This document shows positions 42,070 to 51,280 of a stretch of DNA of 64,000 bases, piece after piece. The notes under the pieces were generated by a model. It saw nothing but the letters and a program-made list of their open reading frames with translations. It made no database searches and was not told where the DNA came from. Numbering within the stretch: position 1 is the first letter of the stretch; each line of letters begins with the position of its first letter. The position numbers were made by a program, and so were the translations under genes. Source of the DNA: Aquibacillus koreensis (GTDB lineage Bacteria; Bacillota; Bacilli; Bacillales; Amphibacillaceae). The stretch spans positions 1-64,000 of the forward strand of contig NZ_JAOALK010000032.1 in NCBI RefSeq assembly GCF_025154055.1, read 5' to 3'.

Positions 42070-44106
42070 TTAGATGGCTGGTTCTCGTAATTTCCCTTGT
42101 TGCATTTGATACATTTGGTAGTAGATTCCCTGTTGCTCTAACAACTCGAGATGATTACCTTGCTCCTTCATTATACCATGATCTAATACGTAAATGTGAT
42201 CTGCTTGTTGTATCGTCGACAAACGATGCGCAATGACTAAAGTAGTTCGACCTTGTTTAATCACTTCCAAGGCTCTTTGAATCACCGCTTCTGTTTCTGT
42301 ATCAATATTTGCCATAGCTTCATCTAAAATAAGAATTGCAGGGTCAAAAGCAAGCGCTCTAGCAAATGAAATCAACTGACGTTCCCCCATTGATAATGTT
42401 GATCCGCCTTCTTTAACAGGTTCATCGTACCCATTTGGAAGTTTCGCGATAAATCGATTTGCCCCTACCGATTCTAAAGCCCTAATCGCCATTTCCCGGG
42501 AAATCTCTCGGTGATTCATGGTGACATTCGACAAAATTGTCCCTGTAAAAAGAAATGGATCTTGTAATACAATACCCATGTGACTTCTTACTTGTTGTCT
42601 CGACATCGATTTCGTATCAATTCCATCAATCATGATTTTCCCTTTTTGAGGATCGTAAAAACGAAACAGTAAGTTCATAATCGAACTCTTACCTGAACCT
42701 GTGTGACCAACAAACGCCACGGTTTTACCTGGTTGAACATCCAATTGAATATCCTTTAGTACATACTCATCTTGATCGTACGCAAACCACACATGATCAA
42801 ACACGATATGCCCCTTGAACTTGGGTACTGGTTTATTATTTATCTCTTCCCCATCATGATCAATCAGTTCAAAAACACGACTAGATGCTACGCGCGCTTG
42901 TTCTAGCAATGGCAATTGGTTTACCACATCGTTGACTGGCCCGAATAATCGCGTTAAATAATCAACAAATGCATACAGCACACCTGCACTAATAATACTT
43001 TCAACACCCAGTGAAGAGGAACCAAAATACCAAATTAGCGTTACAAACGCCAGATTCCTGAGAACATTTACTAGGTTATGTGAAGTTAATGCACTCAGTC
43101 GAACTAGTTTTTTCTGATAAAGAAAATGACGTTGGTTTAATGCTTCAAATTCCTTCTCTACCTGGTTTTCTTTCTGAAAAGCTTGTATGATCGACATTCC
43201 TCGAATCGACTCATTAATATTTCCATTTATCTCACTCACTGTTGAACGAATAACTTTATTGTATTTAGTTCCAAAGTACTTATAAAACTTCATCCATCCA
43301 TACATGATTGGAATGAGTAGCAAACAGAAAGCAGCTAATTTTGCATCTAATATAAATAGAGCAACAAAGATTCCAAACATGTAAATTATACTAGTTACAA
43401 ATACAGATAATACACGTTCATATAAATCTCGTATCGCTTCCGTATCATTTGTAATTCTTGCTACGATCTTACCAGCTGGACGGTCGACAAAATAATTGAT
43501 TGGCACTTTTTGCGTGTGATTAAATACATCATTTCGCATCTTTTGAACAATTCGATTCGATGCTTTTTGAAGCAAAAATGTTTTTCCAAATTGAAAAATA
43601 GCGGCAATCAATAATAAAGCCACATATAAAATTAGTAAGTAGACAATCGGTTGTTGTTCAGGTTTAAAGAAAGAATACAGCTCATTGATCGATAGTTTAT
43701 CTGACTCAATTGTCAAAGTTTCATTTGGCGATTCTACCGTAATTATGCCATTATCAACACTTCGATTACCTTGAAGTGGAATCTCCTCATTCACCCAATA
43801 ATAATCCCTACCTATTTGTAGAATAGTAGAGGTGTCTATAATTGTTGTTTCCTCATCATCTAATCGGTCTGCACGAATATACCATGCGTTGTTGTATTCT
43901 ACTAGTCGGCTAGTGTCAGTGCCTTGCTCTACTTGATACCATATCGATTCAATGCCTGTAATATGCTCATCGATGATTCGCTTAGCAATAAAAGGTCCTG
44001 CCAACTCAAGTGAAACGGCTACTAATAAACAAAGAAGTCCTATGATAATTGTCTTTTTATAAGATAGAGCATATTGGAACAAACGTTTTTCTGTAGATCC
44101 ATTCAT
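42070..44106 (-). CDS. bmrD: Heterodimeric multidrug ABC exporter, subunit BmrD (YheH-like)
   Basis: The 678-aa ABC half-transporter has a six-helix exporter domain with a long extracellular insertion between helices 1 and 2 (residues about 45-140), typical of YheH. The nucleotide-binding domain has Walker A GHTGSGKSS, signature LSMGERQL and Walker B ILILDEA followed by M in place of the catalytic-site S/T context. It pairs with BmrC, encoded immediately upstream with a one-base overlap. It exports drugs from the cytoplasm. Confidence 0.9.
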   Translation of the reverse strand: MNGSTEKRLFQYALSYKKTIIIGLLCLLVAVSLELAGPFIAKRIIDEHITGIESIWYQVEQGTDTSRLVEYNNAWYIRADRLDDEETTIIDTSTILQIGRDYYWVNEEIPLQGNRSVDNGIITVESPNETLTIESDKLSINELYSFFKPEQQPIVYLLILYVALLLIAAIFQFGKTFLLQKASNRIVQKMRNDVFNHTQKVPINYFVDRPAGKIVARITNDTEAIRDLYERVLSVFVTSIIYMFGIFVALFILDAKLAAFCLLLIPIMYGWMKFYKYFGTKYNKVIRSTVSEINGNINESIRGMSIIQAFQKENQVEKEFEALNQRHFLYQKKLVRLSALTSHNLVNVLRNLAFVTLIWYFGSSSLGVESIISAGVLYAFVDYLTRLFGPVNDVVNQLPLLEQARVASSRVFELIDHDGEEINNKPVPKFKGHIVFDHVWFAYDQDEYVLKDIQLDVQPGKTVAFVGHTGSGKSSIMNLLFRFYDPQKGKIMIDGIDTKSMSRQQVRSHMGIVLQDPFLFTGTILSNVTMNHREISREMAIRALESVGANRFIAKLPNGYDEPVKEGGSTLSMGERQLISFARALAFDPAILILDEAMANIDTETEAVIQRALEVIKQGRTTLVIAHRLSTIQQADHIYVLDHGIMKEQGNHLELLEQQGIYYQMYQMQQGKLREPAI

Positions 44107-45854
44107 CAGGAAACCACCTCCTGTTGTTCCAATTGTTGTAACTTAAATTGCTCACAATACCAACCTTGCGTTTTCATAAGGTCTTTATGTGTGCCTGATT
44201 CTATAATCTTACCTTCATCTAAAACAACAATAAGGTCTGCGTGCATAACTGCAGAAAGCCTGTGCGCAGTAATACACGTTGTTTTTCCTTTCCGTTGTTC
44301 TTTCAAATGGTCAATAATCATAGATTCCGTTTTCCCATCAACTGCAGATAATGCATCATCTAACAATAATATTTCTGGGTCTTTAATAAATGCTCGAGCA
44401 AGTGCAACTCTTTGTTTCTGCCCACCCGACAACGTTACACCGCTTTCTCCTACTTTTGTATCCAATCCTTTTGGCAAACTTTCTATATCATCTAGAAAAT
44501 GCGCCATTTTCATCACGTGTTTAATCTGATCATCCGTTGCATCTGCTCTTCCAAATTGAATGTTTTCTCTGATCGTCTTTGAAAACATGATTTGATCCTG
44601 GGGAACATATCCGATCCATTCTCTGGTTTTATCTAGTGCTATTTCTTCAATTGGAGTACCAGATATAAGCAGATTTCCTGTTTTTCCTGGGTACTCTCTT
44701 AATAATTGTCTTAACAGTGTTGTCTTACCTGTACCCGTTTTGCCAACAATTCCAATTGTTTGACCTCGATAAATTGTAATATTGATGTCTGAGAGACTCC
44801 ATGTTTTACTATCTGGATAAGCAAAACTTACATGATCCATCTTTATATGTTCAGGAACACTAATATCTTTCGGATTCAAAGGTACGTTAATATCACTCTG
44901 ATAGCTTAACGTATCATTAACACGATCAAGTGAGGCATTTCCGCGTTGCATCACATTAATTAACTCACCAACGGCAAACATTGGCCAAATCAACATACCT
45001 AAATAGACGTTAAAGGATACGAGTTGACCTAATGTTAGATGGTTATGGAAAACTAGCGTTGCGCCGTATCCTATTCCTATCGTGTAGGAGATCCCGATCA
45101 ATACTTTCATGGTCGGCTCAAATAGGGCGTCTATTTTAGCTACTTCTAAGTTTTTGTGATAAACGTCTTCTGTCATGTTCTGAAAACGTTGTTCATCTTG
45201 CTTCTCCTGAGCATATGCTCGTATGACTCGAACCCCTCGAATCGATTCCAATACATCATTATTCATATCACTAAAAGCAGCTTGTGCTTTCATGAATCGT
45301 TCATGAATTATGCTCCCATATTTATGCATGACTACTGCCATAATTGGCAATGGAATGAGCGCCATTAATGTTAATTTCCAACTAATTGTAAATCCCATTA
45401 CAGCAATAATCATAAACATAAAAATGCTTGAATCGACCAAAGTTAAAATTCCGAACCCTGTTGTCATCGATATCGCTTTTAAATCATTTGTTGCTTTAGC
45501 CATTAAATCTCCAGTTCGATATTTCCCAAAAAAGGTTGGTGTCATTTTCAAAAAGTGACGCATTAGCTTCGATCGCATCAACCTTTCCATAATAAATGCT
45601 CCACCGAACAACGTATAATCCCATAAAAAGGATATAGTATAACTTAAAACAATCAGTATCCCATAGATCATTAAGATATCTAATAAACTCTCCATTGTTA
45701 ATGTACTATATTGTATTTCATCGATGGCCATTCCAATTAACTTAGGTGGGATAATATCAATGATACTTGCAACAATTAAAGCAAGAATTGCAAACGTATA
45801 TCTTTTCCAATACTGTTTAAAGAACCAATCTAATTTTCTAAATACCGAAAACAT
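44106..45854 (-). CDS. bmrC: Heterodimeric multidrug ABC exporter, subunit BmrC (YheI-like)
   Basis: The 582-aa ABC half-transporter (B. subtilis BmrC is a similar length) has six membrane helices and a nucleotide-binding domain with Walker A GKTGTGKTT, signature LSGGQKQRVALARA and Walker B ILLLDDA. The residue after Walker B is Asp, not the catalytic Glu, so this is the degenerate site of the heterodimer, as expected for BmrC. B. subtilis bmrCD is controlled by a translated leader (bmrB). Here an 18-codon frame (45880-45936) ends 25 bp before the start, and a broken copy of this gene's start lies further upstream. GGTGATTGG precedes the ATG. Confidence 0.9.
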   Translation of the reverse strand: MFSVFRKLDWFFKQYWKRYTFAILALIVASIIDIIPPKLIGMAIDEIQYSTLTMESLLDILMIYGILIVLSYTISFLWDYTLFGGAFIMERLMRSKLMRHFLKMTPTFFGKYRTGDLMAKATNDLKAISMTTGFGILTLVDSSIFMFMIIAVMGFTISWKLTLMALIPLPIMAVVMHKYGSIIHERFMKAQAAFSDMNNDVLESIRGVRVIRAYAQEKQDEQRFQNMTEDVYHKNLEVAKIDALFEPTMKVLIGISYTIGIGYGATLVFHNHLTLGQLVSFNVYLGMLIWPMFAVGELINVMQRGNASLDRVNDTLSYQSDINVPLNPKDISVPEHIKMDHVSFAYPDSKTWSLSDINITIYRGQTIGIVGKTGTGKTTLLRQLLREYPGKTGNLLISGTPIEEIALDKTREWIGYVPQDQIMFSKTIRENIQFGRADATDDQIKHVMKMAHFLDDIESLPKGLDTKVGESGVTLSGGQKQRVALARAFIKDPEILLLDDALSAVDGKTESMIIDHLKEQRKGKTTCITAHRLSAVMHADLIVVLDEGKIIESGTHKDLMKTQGWYCEQFKLQQLEQQEVVS

Positions 45855-45879
45855 CCAATCACCATCCTCTCTAGATTCA

Positions 45880-45936
45880 CTATCCGCTTTCTTTCCATTC
45901 TTCTAACAATTCCATTCTCCTTGTAACTTTCATCAT
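45880..45936 (-). CDS. Candidate leader peptide upstream of bmrC (18 aa)
   Basis: The frame encodes MMKVTRRMELLEEWKESG. AAAGGAG lies nine bases before the ATG and the stop is 25 bp before bmrC. A duplicated, diverged version with the same layout (46141-46194, ending MEERNEGG) precedes the broken bmrC copy. The conserved ME-x-E-x(n)-E-S/G-G ending suggests it is or was translated. It could regulate bmrC by translational coupling, or be the remnant of a longer gene. Confidence 0.4.
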   Translation of the reverse strand: MMKVTRRMELLEEWKESG

Positions 45937-45974
45937 CTTTCATTTCTCCTTTCCATCATTAAAAGATTTACATA

Positions 45975-46109
45975 TTAGTTTTTTGAAATAATAAATACCA
46001 TTTGATCAATTAATGGCAAGTCTTTTTTAAACGTTACGACAAAAACAAATGTGTATCGTTTGATAAAGTCAGTAAAAAACCAATCGACCTTCCTAAACAT
46101 AGAAAACAT
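45975..46109 (-). pseudogene. Remnant duplicate of the bmrC 5' end (44 codons)
   Basis: The frame starts MFSMFRKVDWFFTDFIKRYTF, aligned with the bmrC start MFSVFRKLDWFFKQYWKRYTF, including the same GGTGATTGGATG translation start. Similarity stops near residue 25, and the frame then reads unrelated VTFKKDLPLIDQ and ends at codon 45. This is best explained by tandem duplication followed by deletion of the rest of the gene. The breakpoint contains GTCGTAAC, part of the boundary motif, possibly by chance. It could still be translated as a leader peptide. Confidence 0.75.
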
Positions 46110-46140
46110 CCAATCACCTACTTTGTTGTTTATTGTGCAC

Positions 46141-46194
46141 TTATCCGCCTTCGTTCCTTTCTTCCATACCTTTAGATATTAATTTAAAAATCAT
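46141..46194 (-). CDS. Duplicate of the bmrC leader frame (17 aa)
   Basis: The frame encodes MIFKLISKGMEERNEGG and ends 31 bp before the remnant bmrC start. AAAGGGAG lies ten bases before the ATG. It corresponds to the 18-codon frame at 45880-45936, so the duplication included the leader. Whether it is translated is unknown. Confidence 0.35.
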   Translation of the reverse strand: MIFKLISKGMEERNEGG

Positions 46195-46281
46195 TTGATC
46201 ATCTCTCCCTTTTCTTATTTGATTTATATTAAAAACTGGAAAATCCAGATTTTAAACACTTTTACATTTTTTTCCTTCAAG

Positions 46282-46318
46282 AAACAAAAAAACGCACACG
46301 TCCCTAGACGCATGCGTT
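46282..46318 (-). terminator. Hairpin, second terminator after the 23-codon gene
   Basis: AAACGCA pairs with TGCGTTT around a 21-base loop, followed by T residues on the minus strand. Confidence 0.55.
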
Positions 46319-46330
46319 TTCAAATAGAAA

Positions 46331-46360
46331 AAAGGCCACGGACAAAGGTGTGGCCTTTTG
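46331..46360 (-). terminator. Terminator downstream of the 23-codon gene
   Basis: AAAAGGCCAC pairs with GTGGCCTTTT (with a GT in the loop) and is followed on the minus strand by six T residues. It is about 70 bp past the stop of the 46428-46499 frame. Confidence 0.85.
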
Positions 46361-46427
46361 TTATAAACATCATAATTCATATAAAAGTTATCAACCGATT
46401 AAAACGGTTCTTACTTTTATCCTATGA

Positions 46428-46499
46428 TTACTGTTCTATTACCTGAAGGCCACTTCGTATATACAATTGTTTTAAACTTACTACTGTTACTTTTTCCAT
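46428..46499 (-). CDS. Very small gene (23 aa) with perfect ribosome-binding site
   Basis: The frame encodes 23 residues beginning MEKVTVVSLKQLYIRSG and ending QVIEQ. It has a perfect AGGAGG eight or nine bases before the ATG and is followed by two terminator hairpins, so it looks like a complete monocistronic unit. The peptide is amphipathic rather than membrane-spanning. The family is not recognised. A longer frame (46428-46646) adds 49 residues upstream without a ribosome-binding site and is less likely. Confidence 0.55.
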   Translation of the reverse strand: MEKVTVVSLKQLYIRSGLQVIEQ

Positions 46500-46717
46500 T
46501 TTTGGCGACCTCCTTTTGTAATATTTGCTTTCTAAATTATAGTACGCTTCATTTGGTAAGTCAATGCAATTTTTCATATTTTTGTAAATATTACTATTCT
46601 TTAAATCTATTAAAAATTTGAACTCTTCAGTATATATAAATTGCAACCTTTTTTCACTTCCTTTATTATAAGTAATTAATTACTATATTATGATAAATGA
46701 GGGGAGAAATTTATCAC

Positions 46718-47263
46718 ATGTTATTAGAAGACATCCTAAAATACAACGAGCAATTTGTAGATAACAGAGATTACGAACCATATGAAACAGACAATTACCC
46801 AAATAAGCGAGCTGTTATTTTCACATGTATGGATACAAGGCTTATTGAACTGCTTCCAAAGGCACTCTATTTAAGAAATGGAGATGTGAAATTTGTAAAA
46901 AATGCGGGAGCTATCTTAACGGATCCATATGATAGTGTTATGAAAAGCTTGTTAGTTGCTGTCCATGCATTAAAAGCAGATGAAATATTTGTCATTGCCC
47001 ATCATGGATGTGGTATGAATCATTTTGATACCGAAGGATTTATCTCAAAAATACAAGAAAGAGGTATTGATAAAAGTGCAATCGAATCGATTGATACTGA
47101 TTTACATGAATGGCTACAAGGTTTTGACGATGTCGAAGCATCTGTAAAAAAATCAATTAGTGTGATTAAACAGCATCCACTATTACCACCTAACATTCCA
47201 GTCCATGGGCTTGTCATTGATCCACATACCGGAAAATTAGATTTGGTCAAAAACGGGTATTAA
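46718..47263 (+). CDS. Beta-carbonic-anhydrase-like protein (YtiB-like)
   Basis: The 181-aa protein has the beta-carbonic anhydrase zinc motif: Cys37-x-Asp39-x-Arg41 (CMDTR) and His95-x2-Cys98 (HHGC). It would interconvert CO2 and bicarbonate. The small subtype and the motif spacing resemble B. subtilis YtiB. I start at MLLEDILKYN (46718); an ATG at 46697 overlaps the GGGGAG ribosome-binding site. It is monocistronic with a strong terminator. Confidence 0.88.
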   Translation: MLLEDILKYNEQFVDNRDYEPYETDNYPNKRAVIFTCMDTRLIELLPKALYLRNGDVKFVKNAGAILTDPYDSVMKSLLVAVHALKADEIFVIAHHGCGMNHFDTEGFISKIQERGIDKSAIESIDTDLHEWLQGFDDVEASVKKSISVIKQHPLLPPNIPVHGLVIDPHTGKLDLVKNGY

Positions 47264-47286
47264 ATCGTCATCTTCACAAATAATGT

Positions 47287-47319
47287 AAAAAAGCGGACTT
47301 TATCATAAGTCCGCTTTAT
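47287..47319 (+). terminator. Terminator of the carbonic anhydrase gene
   Basis: AAAGCGGACTT pairs perfectly with AAGTCCGCTTT around a 6-base loop. Confidence 0.92.
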
Positions 47320-47404
47320 TTATGCCTAAGTTAAAATCCTCATGTAAGCTTTTCCTTTCGTTATTTTCTTATAGGATTTTTTATCCTTTATTTTGTATTA
47401 CTAT

Positions 47405-47435
47405 TACATATTTTCCATCATTTCCATCCATACTA
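47405..47435 (+). promoter_or_regulatory. Probable sigma-G promoter of the gerA-type operon
   Basis: CATACTA (47429-47435) is a perfect sigma-G -10. TACATA 18 bp upstream (47405-47410) matches TGAATA at four positions. It is 29 bp before the first gene. Germinant receptor operons are known to be sigma-G-dependent. Confidence 0.5.
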
Positions 47436-47463
47436 TTATTATCTGTAATCTGGAGGGGCAATC

Positions 47464-48975
47464 ATGAGAAAGCAACCGATTAGGATAAAGCATGGAAAAA
47501 ATAGTGATTTTCCTCTGTCCATAGAAGTGTTAAAACAGAAGGTAAAAGAACAGTTACAAAACATTCCCGACATTCTATTTCAACAATATCAAATACAAGA
47601 AAAAGACATCCTCATTTTTTACATTGATTATCAAATTAACAAAAAGCAATTAGATGATAGCCTGTTAGATACCATTTTAAATAGGGATATACAGTGGAGT
47701 ACAGATAAGATCTTAAATGAAGTTCCTATTGGAAATGGAACAAAACAAACGAAAATAGATAAAATGGTAACGGAATTAATAGCTGGTGCAGTAGGTGTTT
47801 ATGTTGTAGGTGAACCAGATGCAATTACTTATAACATAGCGAAGCAAGAAAAAAGAAATCTGCAAAAAGCAGAAACAGAATCACTAGTACTTGGTCCACA
47901 GGTATCATTCACAGAATCCTTAGCAACTAATTTAAATGTAATCCGTTGGCGTCTCAACACACATGATTTAGTAACAGAAAAATTCATCATCGGTGAGCGG
48001 GGCCAATCTGAAGTAAGGATGGTTTATTTAAAAACGCTTGCCAATGACACAGACGTCCAAACGATGAGACAAAGGCTTCAAAATTTAGTTGTGGATGAAT
48101 TAGAAGATTCCTCCATTTTATCTCAATACATTGAAGATAACAGTACGTCTATTTTCCCTCAATTTTATTTAACAGAGCTACCAGACCGGCTTTGTTACGC
48201 AATTGGAAAAGGCAGAATTGGTGTGTTGGTTGATAAGAGTCCGACATCAATTATTGCTCCTAGTACTTTTTTTAGTTTTTTTGAATCAACAGAAGATATC
48301 TATATGAGGTGGAACGTCGGATCATTTCTTCGTATACTTCGTTTTGTTGCCATGTTCATCTCGGTTGTAGTAACACCTACATACGTAGCGTGTGTCACCT
48401 TTCATTATGAAGTTTTACCGACACCACTCCTAGCTTCACTTGGACAATCGAGAGCTCAAGTGCCATTCCCTCCCATAATTGAAGCACTTTTATTAGAACT
48501 TCTGATTGAATTGCTAAGGGAGTCTGGGGCGAGATTACCAACCAAGGTTGGCCAAACGATCGGTATTGTGGGTGGTATTGTATTAGGTCAAGCTGCAGTT
48601 GAGGCTGGATTAACGAGTAACGTGCTTATTATTGTTGTTGCTAGCAGTGCATTAGCATCATTTACGGCACCTAGTTATATAATGGGCTCCGCGATACGGG
48701 TGATTCGCTTTCCATTGATCATTATAGCTGGGTTGATTGGTCTAATCGGGGTTACATTAGGGATTTGTTTTTTCTTTATTCATCTCATACGCATGACGTC
48801 TTTAGGTAGACCATACCTTCTACCTGCTTATCCTTTTAATTGGAAGGACATGGATAACTCCTTTTTCCGTTTACCTTTCACGCTTAGTAACACTAGGTCT
48901 ACATCCTTTCAACCTAAAGATATGAGACGTTATCCTAAGCAGAAAGCCCAAACGAAAAAAGACATTGATGAATAG
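47464..48975 (+). CDS. gerA: Spore germinant receptor subunit A (GerA family)
   Basis: The 503-aa protein has a soluble N-terminal region (1-260) with the GerA pattern LVLGPQVSFTESLATNLNVIRWRL, followed by a membrane domain of about five helices with YVACVTFHYEVLPTPLLASLGQSRAQVPFPPIIEALLLELLIELLRESGARLP, the most conserved GerA stretch. It forms the inner-spore-membrane receptor with subunits B and C. The cognate germinant cannot be read from sequence, so gerA is used generically. GGAGGGG precedes the ATG. Confidence 0.94.
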   Translation: MRKQPIRIKHGKNSDFPLSIEVLKQKVKEQLQNIPDILFQQYQIQEKDILIFYIDYQINKKQLDDSLLDTILNRDIQWSTDKILNEVPIGNGTKQTKIDKMVTELIAGAVGVYVVGEPDAITYNIAKQEKRNLQKAETESLVLGPQVSFTESLATNLNVIRWRLNTHDLVTEKFIIGERGQSEVRMVYLKTLANDTDVQTMRQRLQNLVVDELEDSSILSQYIEDNSTSIFPQFYLTELPDRLCYAIGKGRIGVLVDKSPTSIIAPSTFFSFFESTEDIYMRWNVGSFLRILRFVAMFISVVVTPTYVACVTFHYEVLPTPLLASLGQSRAQVPFPPIIEALLLELLIELLRESGARLPTKVGQTIGIVGGIVLGQAAVEAGLTSNVLIIVVASSALASFTAPSYIMGSAIRVIRFPLIIIAGLIGLIGVTLGICFFFIHLIRMTSLGRPYLLPAYPFNWKDMDNSFFRLPFTLSNTRSTSFQPKDMRRYPKQKAQTKKDIDE

Positions 48976-48989
48976 GAGAGTTAGGTTAT

Positions 48990-50102
48990 ATGGAAGTCAA
49001 TCATGTTGTTAAACCTAACCTACAGATAAGAGCATTTTATTTGTTTTTTATTATACTAAATATTCAAACCGGATTAGGCATACTTGGTGCACCACGTCAT
49101 ATTTTCCAAGAAGCGAAACAAGATGCATGGATATCCGTATTAATTGGTGGCGTCATTATGCATGTAGTAGTTGTCGTAATGGTGATCATATTAAAGAATT
49201 ATGAGAGTGCAGATATACTTGGCATCCAAGTGGATGTATTTGGTACATGGATAGGAAAAGCTTTAGGTACAGTGTATATCCTCTATATCTTTGGCGTTTT
49301 GCTAAGCTCTTTAATTAACTATATTCAAATAGTTCAAGTGTTTATCTATCCACAAATGCCTCCTTGGTTATTAGGAGCTCTGCTGATTCTTTTAATCGTT
49401 TATACCGTATTAGGTGGTTTTAGAGTAGCGGTAGGTGTGACATTTGTTTTTTTCTTTTTATCCTTTTGGTTATTCTTCTTTTTATACGAACCAGCTAGAT
49501 TAATGGATCTCAATCACTTTAAACCGATGCTGGAGGCCACCCCTAAGGAATTATTATTCGGTTCTTATCAAGCAGGCTATTCTTATGTAGGGTTAGAAAT
49601 ACTTTTTTTTATTTACCCGTTCATTGAAAACAAAAAAAAGATTTCGATGCCAGTACATGCAGGTGTTGCGTCTACGACAATCCTACTTTTAGTAGTCACA
49701 GTCATATCGGTTGGCTTTTTTACATCCATTACCTTAGAACATTTAATCTGGCCTGCGCTTTCGATGTACAAAATAATTGAGTATCCAATCATTGAAAGGT
49801 TTGACCTCATTGTAGTAACACAATGGGCAATGGTTATTTTCCCGAATTTCATCCTTTTTGCATGGCTTATTACTTATAGTATGAAGCGCCTTTACGGCAT
49901 AAGTCAAAGAAAGGTACTGTACACAATAGCGACATTATTATTGATTGGAATCATCTATATAAAGAAACAGACGATCATTTCACAGTTCATCGCTACCATT
50001 TCGAATATTGGATTTATCATTGCCATTGTCTATCCAGTAATTTTGCTACCACTTGTTTTAATTAAAAGGAAACTAGTAAAGATGAAGGAGAAGTCGAAAT
50101 GA
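48990..50102 (+). CDS. gerB: Spore germinant receptor subunit B (APC-type permease)
   Basis: The 370-aa membrane protein with about ten helices belongs to the amino-acid-permease-like GerB family, which forms the nutrient-binding subunit. The start reads RAFYLFFIILNIQTGLGILGAPRHIFQEAKQDAWIS, with the conserved GILGAPR loop. It follows subunit A by 14 bp and overlaps subunit C by four bases (ATGA), so the three should be made together. Confidence 0.94.
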   Translation: MEVNHVVKPNLQIRAFYLFFIILNIQTGLGILGAPRHIFQEAKQDAWISVLIGGVIMHVVVVVMVIILKNYESADILGIQVDVFGTWIGKALGTVYILYIFGVLLSSLINYIQIVQVFIYPQMPPWLLGALLILLIVYTVLGGFRVAVGVTFVFFFLSFWLFFFLYEPARLMDLNHFKPMLEATPKELLFGSYQAGYSYVGLEILFFIYPFIENKKKISMPVHAGVASTTILLLVVTVISVGFFTSITLEHLIWPALSMYKIIEYPIIERFDLIVVTQWAMVIFPNFILFAWLITYSMKRLYGISQRKVLYTIATLLLIGIIYIKKQTIISQFIATISNIGFIIAIVYPVILLPLVLIKRKLVKMKEKSK

Positions 50103-51229
50103 AGAAGAGCTTACTGGCGTTCATATGCCTCATCTTACTAATTGGTTGTGTACCTATGTATCCGATTGAGGAACTAGGTGTCATAAGTATTATAGGTGTT
50201 GATGCCATAGAGCAGGGTGAAATTGAAACCACCTTTAATTTTTTTAAATTTGACCCTACTGGAAAAGAACAATCCCAGACAACTTCGACCAAAGCTAATA
50301 CAGTAAAGGGTGCACAAGACCGTGCAAATTTAGAATCAAACTTAAAACTTGTAAATGGACAATTACGCCTAGCTATATTTGGTAAGGCAATAGCTGAAAA
50401 AGGATTAATTACCGTACTCGATAATTTTACGAGAGACCCTAAACTATCGGATACGATGTATCTAGCAGCTACAGAACAAACGGCGAAAGATATACTCATG
50501 ACCGCAGATAAAAACAATTCCATTCAGGCAGAAGAATACTTGTTTGAATTAATTGATAACAACATTAAAAGAGAGATTATCATGCGCAGCTCTTTTCGTG
50601 AATTTATGCATGAGTATAACGATCCAGGTATGGATCCAGTTCTACCTCTGATTACCACCGAAAATCAAAAGCCAATCATTAAAAATATTGCGTTGTTTCA
50701 GAATGATAGGTGGGTAGCAACAGCGTCACAGCAAGAGGGTTTTTTTATAAAATTACTTTCTTCAGAATTTAAAGCAGGGCAATTGGAATTAGGAATACTA
50801 AAAGAACCATTTGAATCTGATATTCAGGCAAAAGCTAATAACAACAATACCGAACAAATAAGTGTAACGCTAAGCGAGTTGAGAAGTAAAAAGAAAATCT
50901 CCTTAGAATCCGAAACAGACCTAAACTTTCGTGTAAAAGTAGATATAGAAACAAGAATAATGGAAATTTCTGAAAAGATTCAAATAGAAGGCAAAGAACA
51001 ATTAAATGAATTTGAAAAAGAGATTGAAAAAACAATTAGTAACAAGTTGAATGATTTAGTAGCAAAACTGCAAGAAATTAATGTCGATCCCATTGGGTTT
51101 GGAAATATATATGATTCCACCGTTAGAGGTAAAGATTTAACAGATAAGGAATGGCGAGAAAAGTACCCAAGCATAAATGTATCCTTTGATGTTAATGTTA
51201 GCATTTTACGACACGGAATAACGGAATAA
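50099..51229 (+). CDS. gerC: Spore germinant receptor subunit C lipoprotein
   Basis: The 376-aa protein starts MKKSLLAFICLILLIGC, with Cys17 as the lipid-modified residue, and then EELGVISIIGVDAIEQGEIETTFNFF, typical of Ger(x)C proteins, with the C-terminal domain (SVTLSELRSKKKISLES). It anchors the receptor at the outer face of the inner membrane. It is the last gene of the operon, followed by a strong terminator. Confidence 0.94.
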   Translation: MKKSLLAFICLILLIGCVPMYPIEELGVISIIGVDAIEQGEIETTFNFFKFDPTGKEQSQTTSTKANTVKGAQDRANLESNLKLVNGQLRLAIFGKAIAEKGLITVLDNFTRDPKLSDTMYLAATEQTAKDILMTADKNNSIQAEEYLFELIDNNIKREIIMRSSFREFMHEYNDPGMDPVLPLITTENQKPIIKNIALFQNDRWVATASQQEGFFIKLLSSEFKAGQLELGILKEPFESDIQAKANNNNTEQISVTLSELRSKKKISLESETDLNFRVKVDIETRIMEISEKIQIEGKEQLNEFEKEIEKTISNKLNDLVAKLQEINVDPIGFGNIYDSTVRGKDLTDKEWREKYPSINVSFDVNVSILRHGITE

Positions 51230-51237
51230 CCGCATGT

Positions 51238-51280
51238 AAAAAACTGTCCTTCCCTACACTTGGAGAAGGACAGTTTTTTT
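51238..51280. terminator. Bidirectional terminator between gerC and the aldo-keto reductase gene
   Basis: AAACTGTCCTTC (51241-51252) pairs perfectly with GAAGGACAGTTT (51265-51276), with runs of T on both strands. It overlaps the reductase stop codon. Confidence 0.95.

Noticed and set aside
46033-46040. GTTACGAC in the bmrC remnant as a true boundary motif
   Set aside because: Only eight bases match and a few chance occurrences are expected in 64 kb, although its position at the breakpoint is noted.
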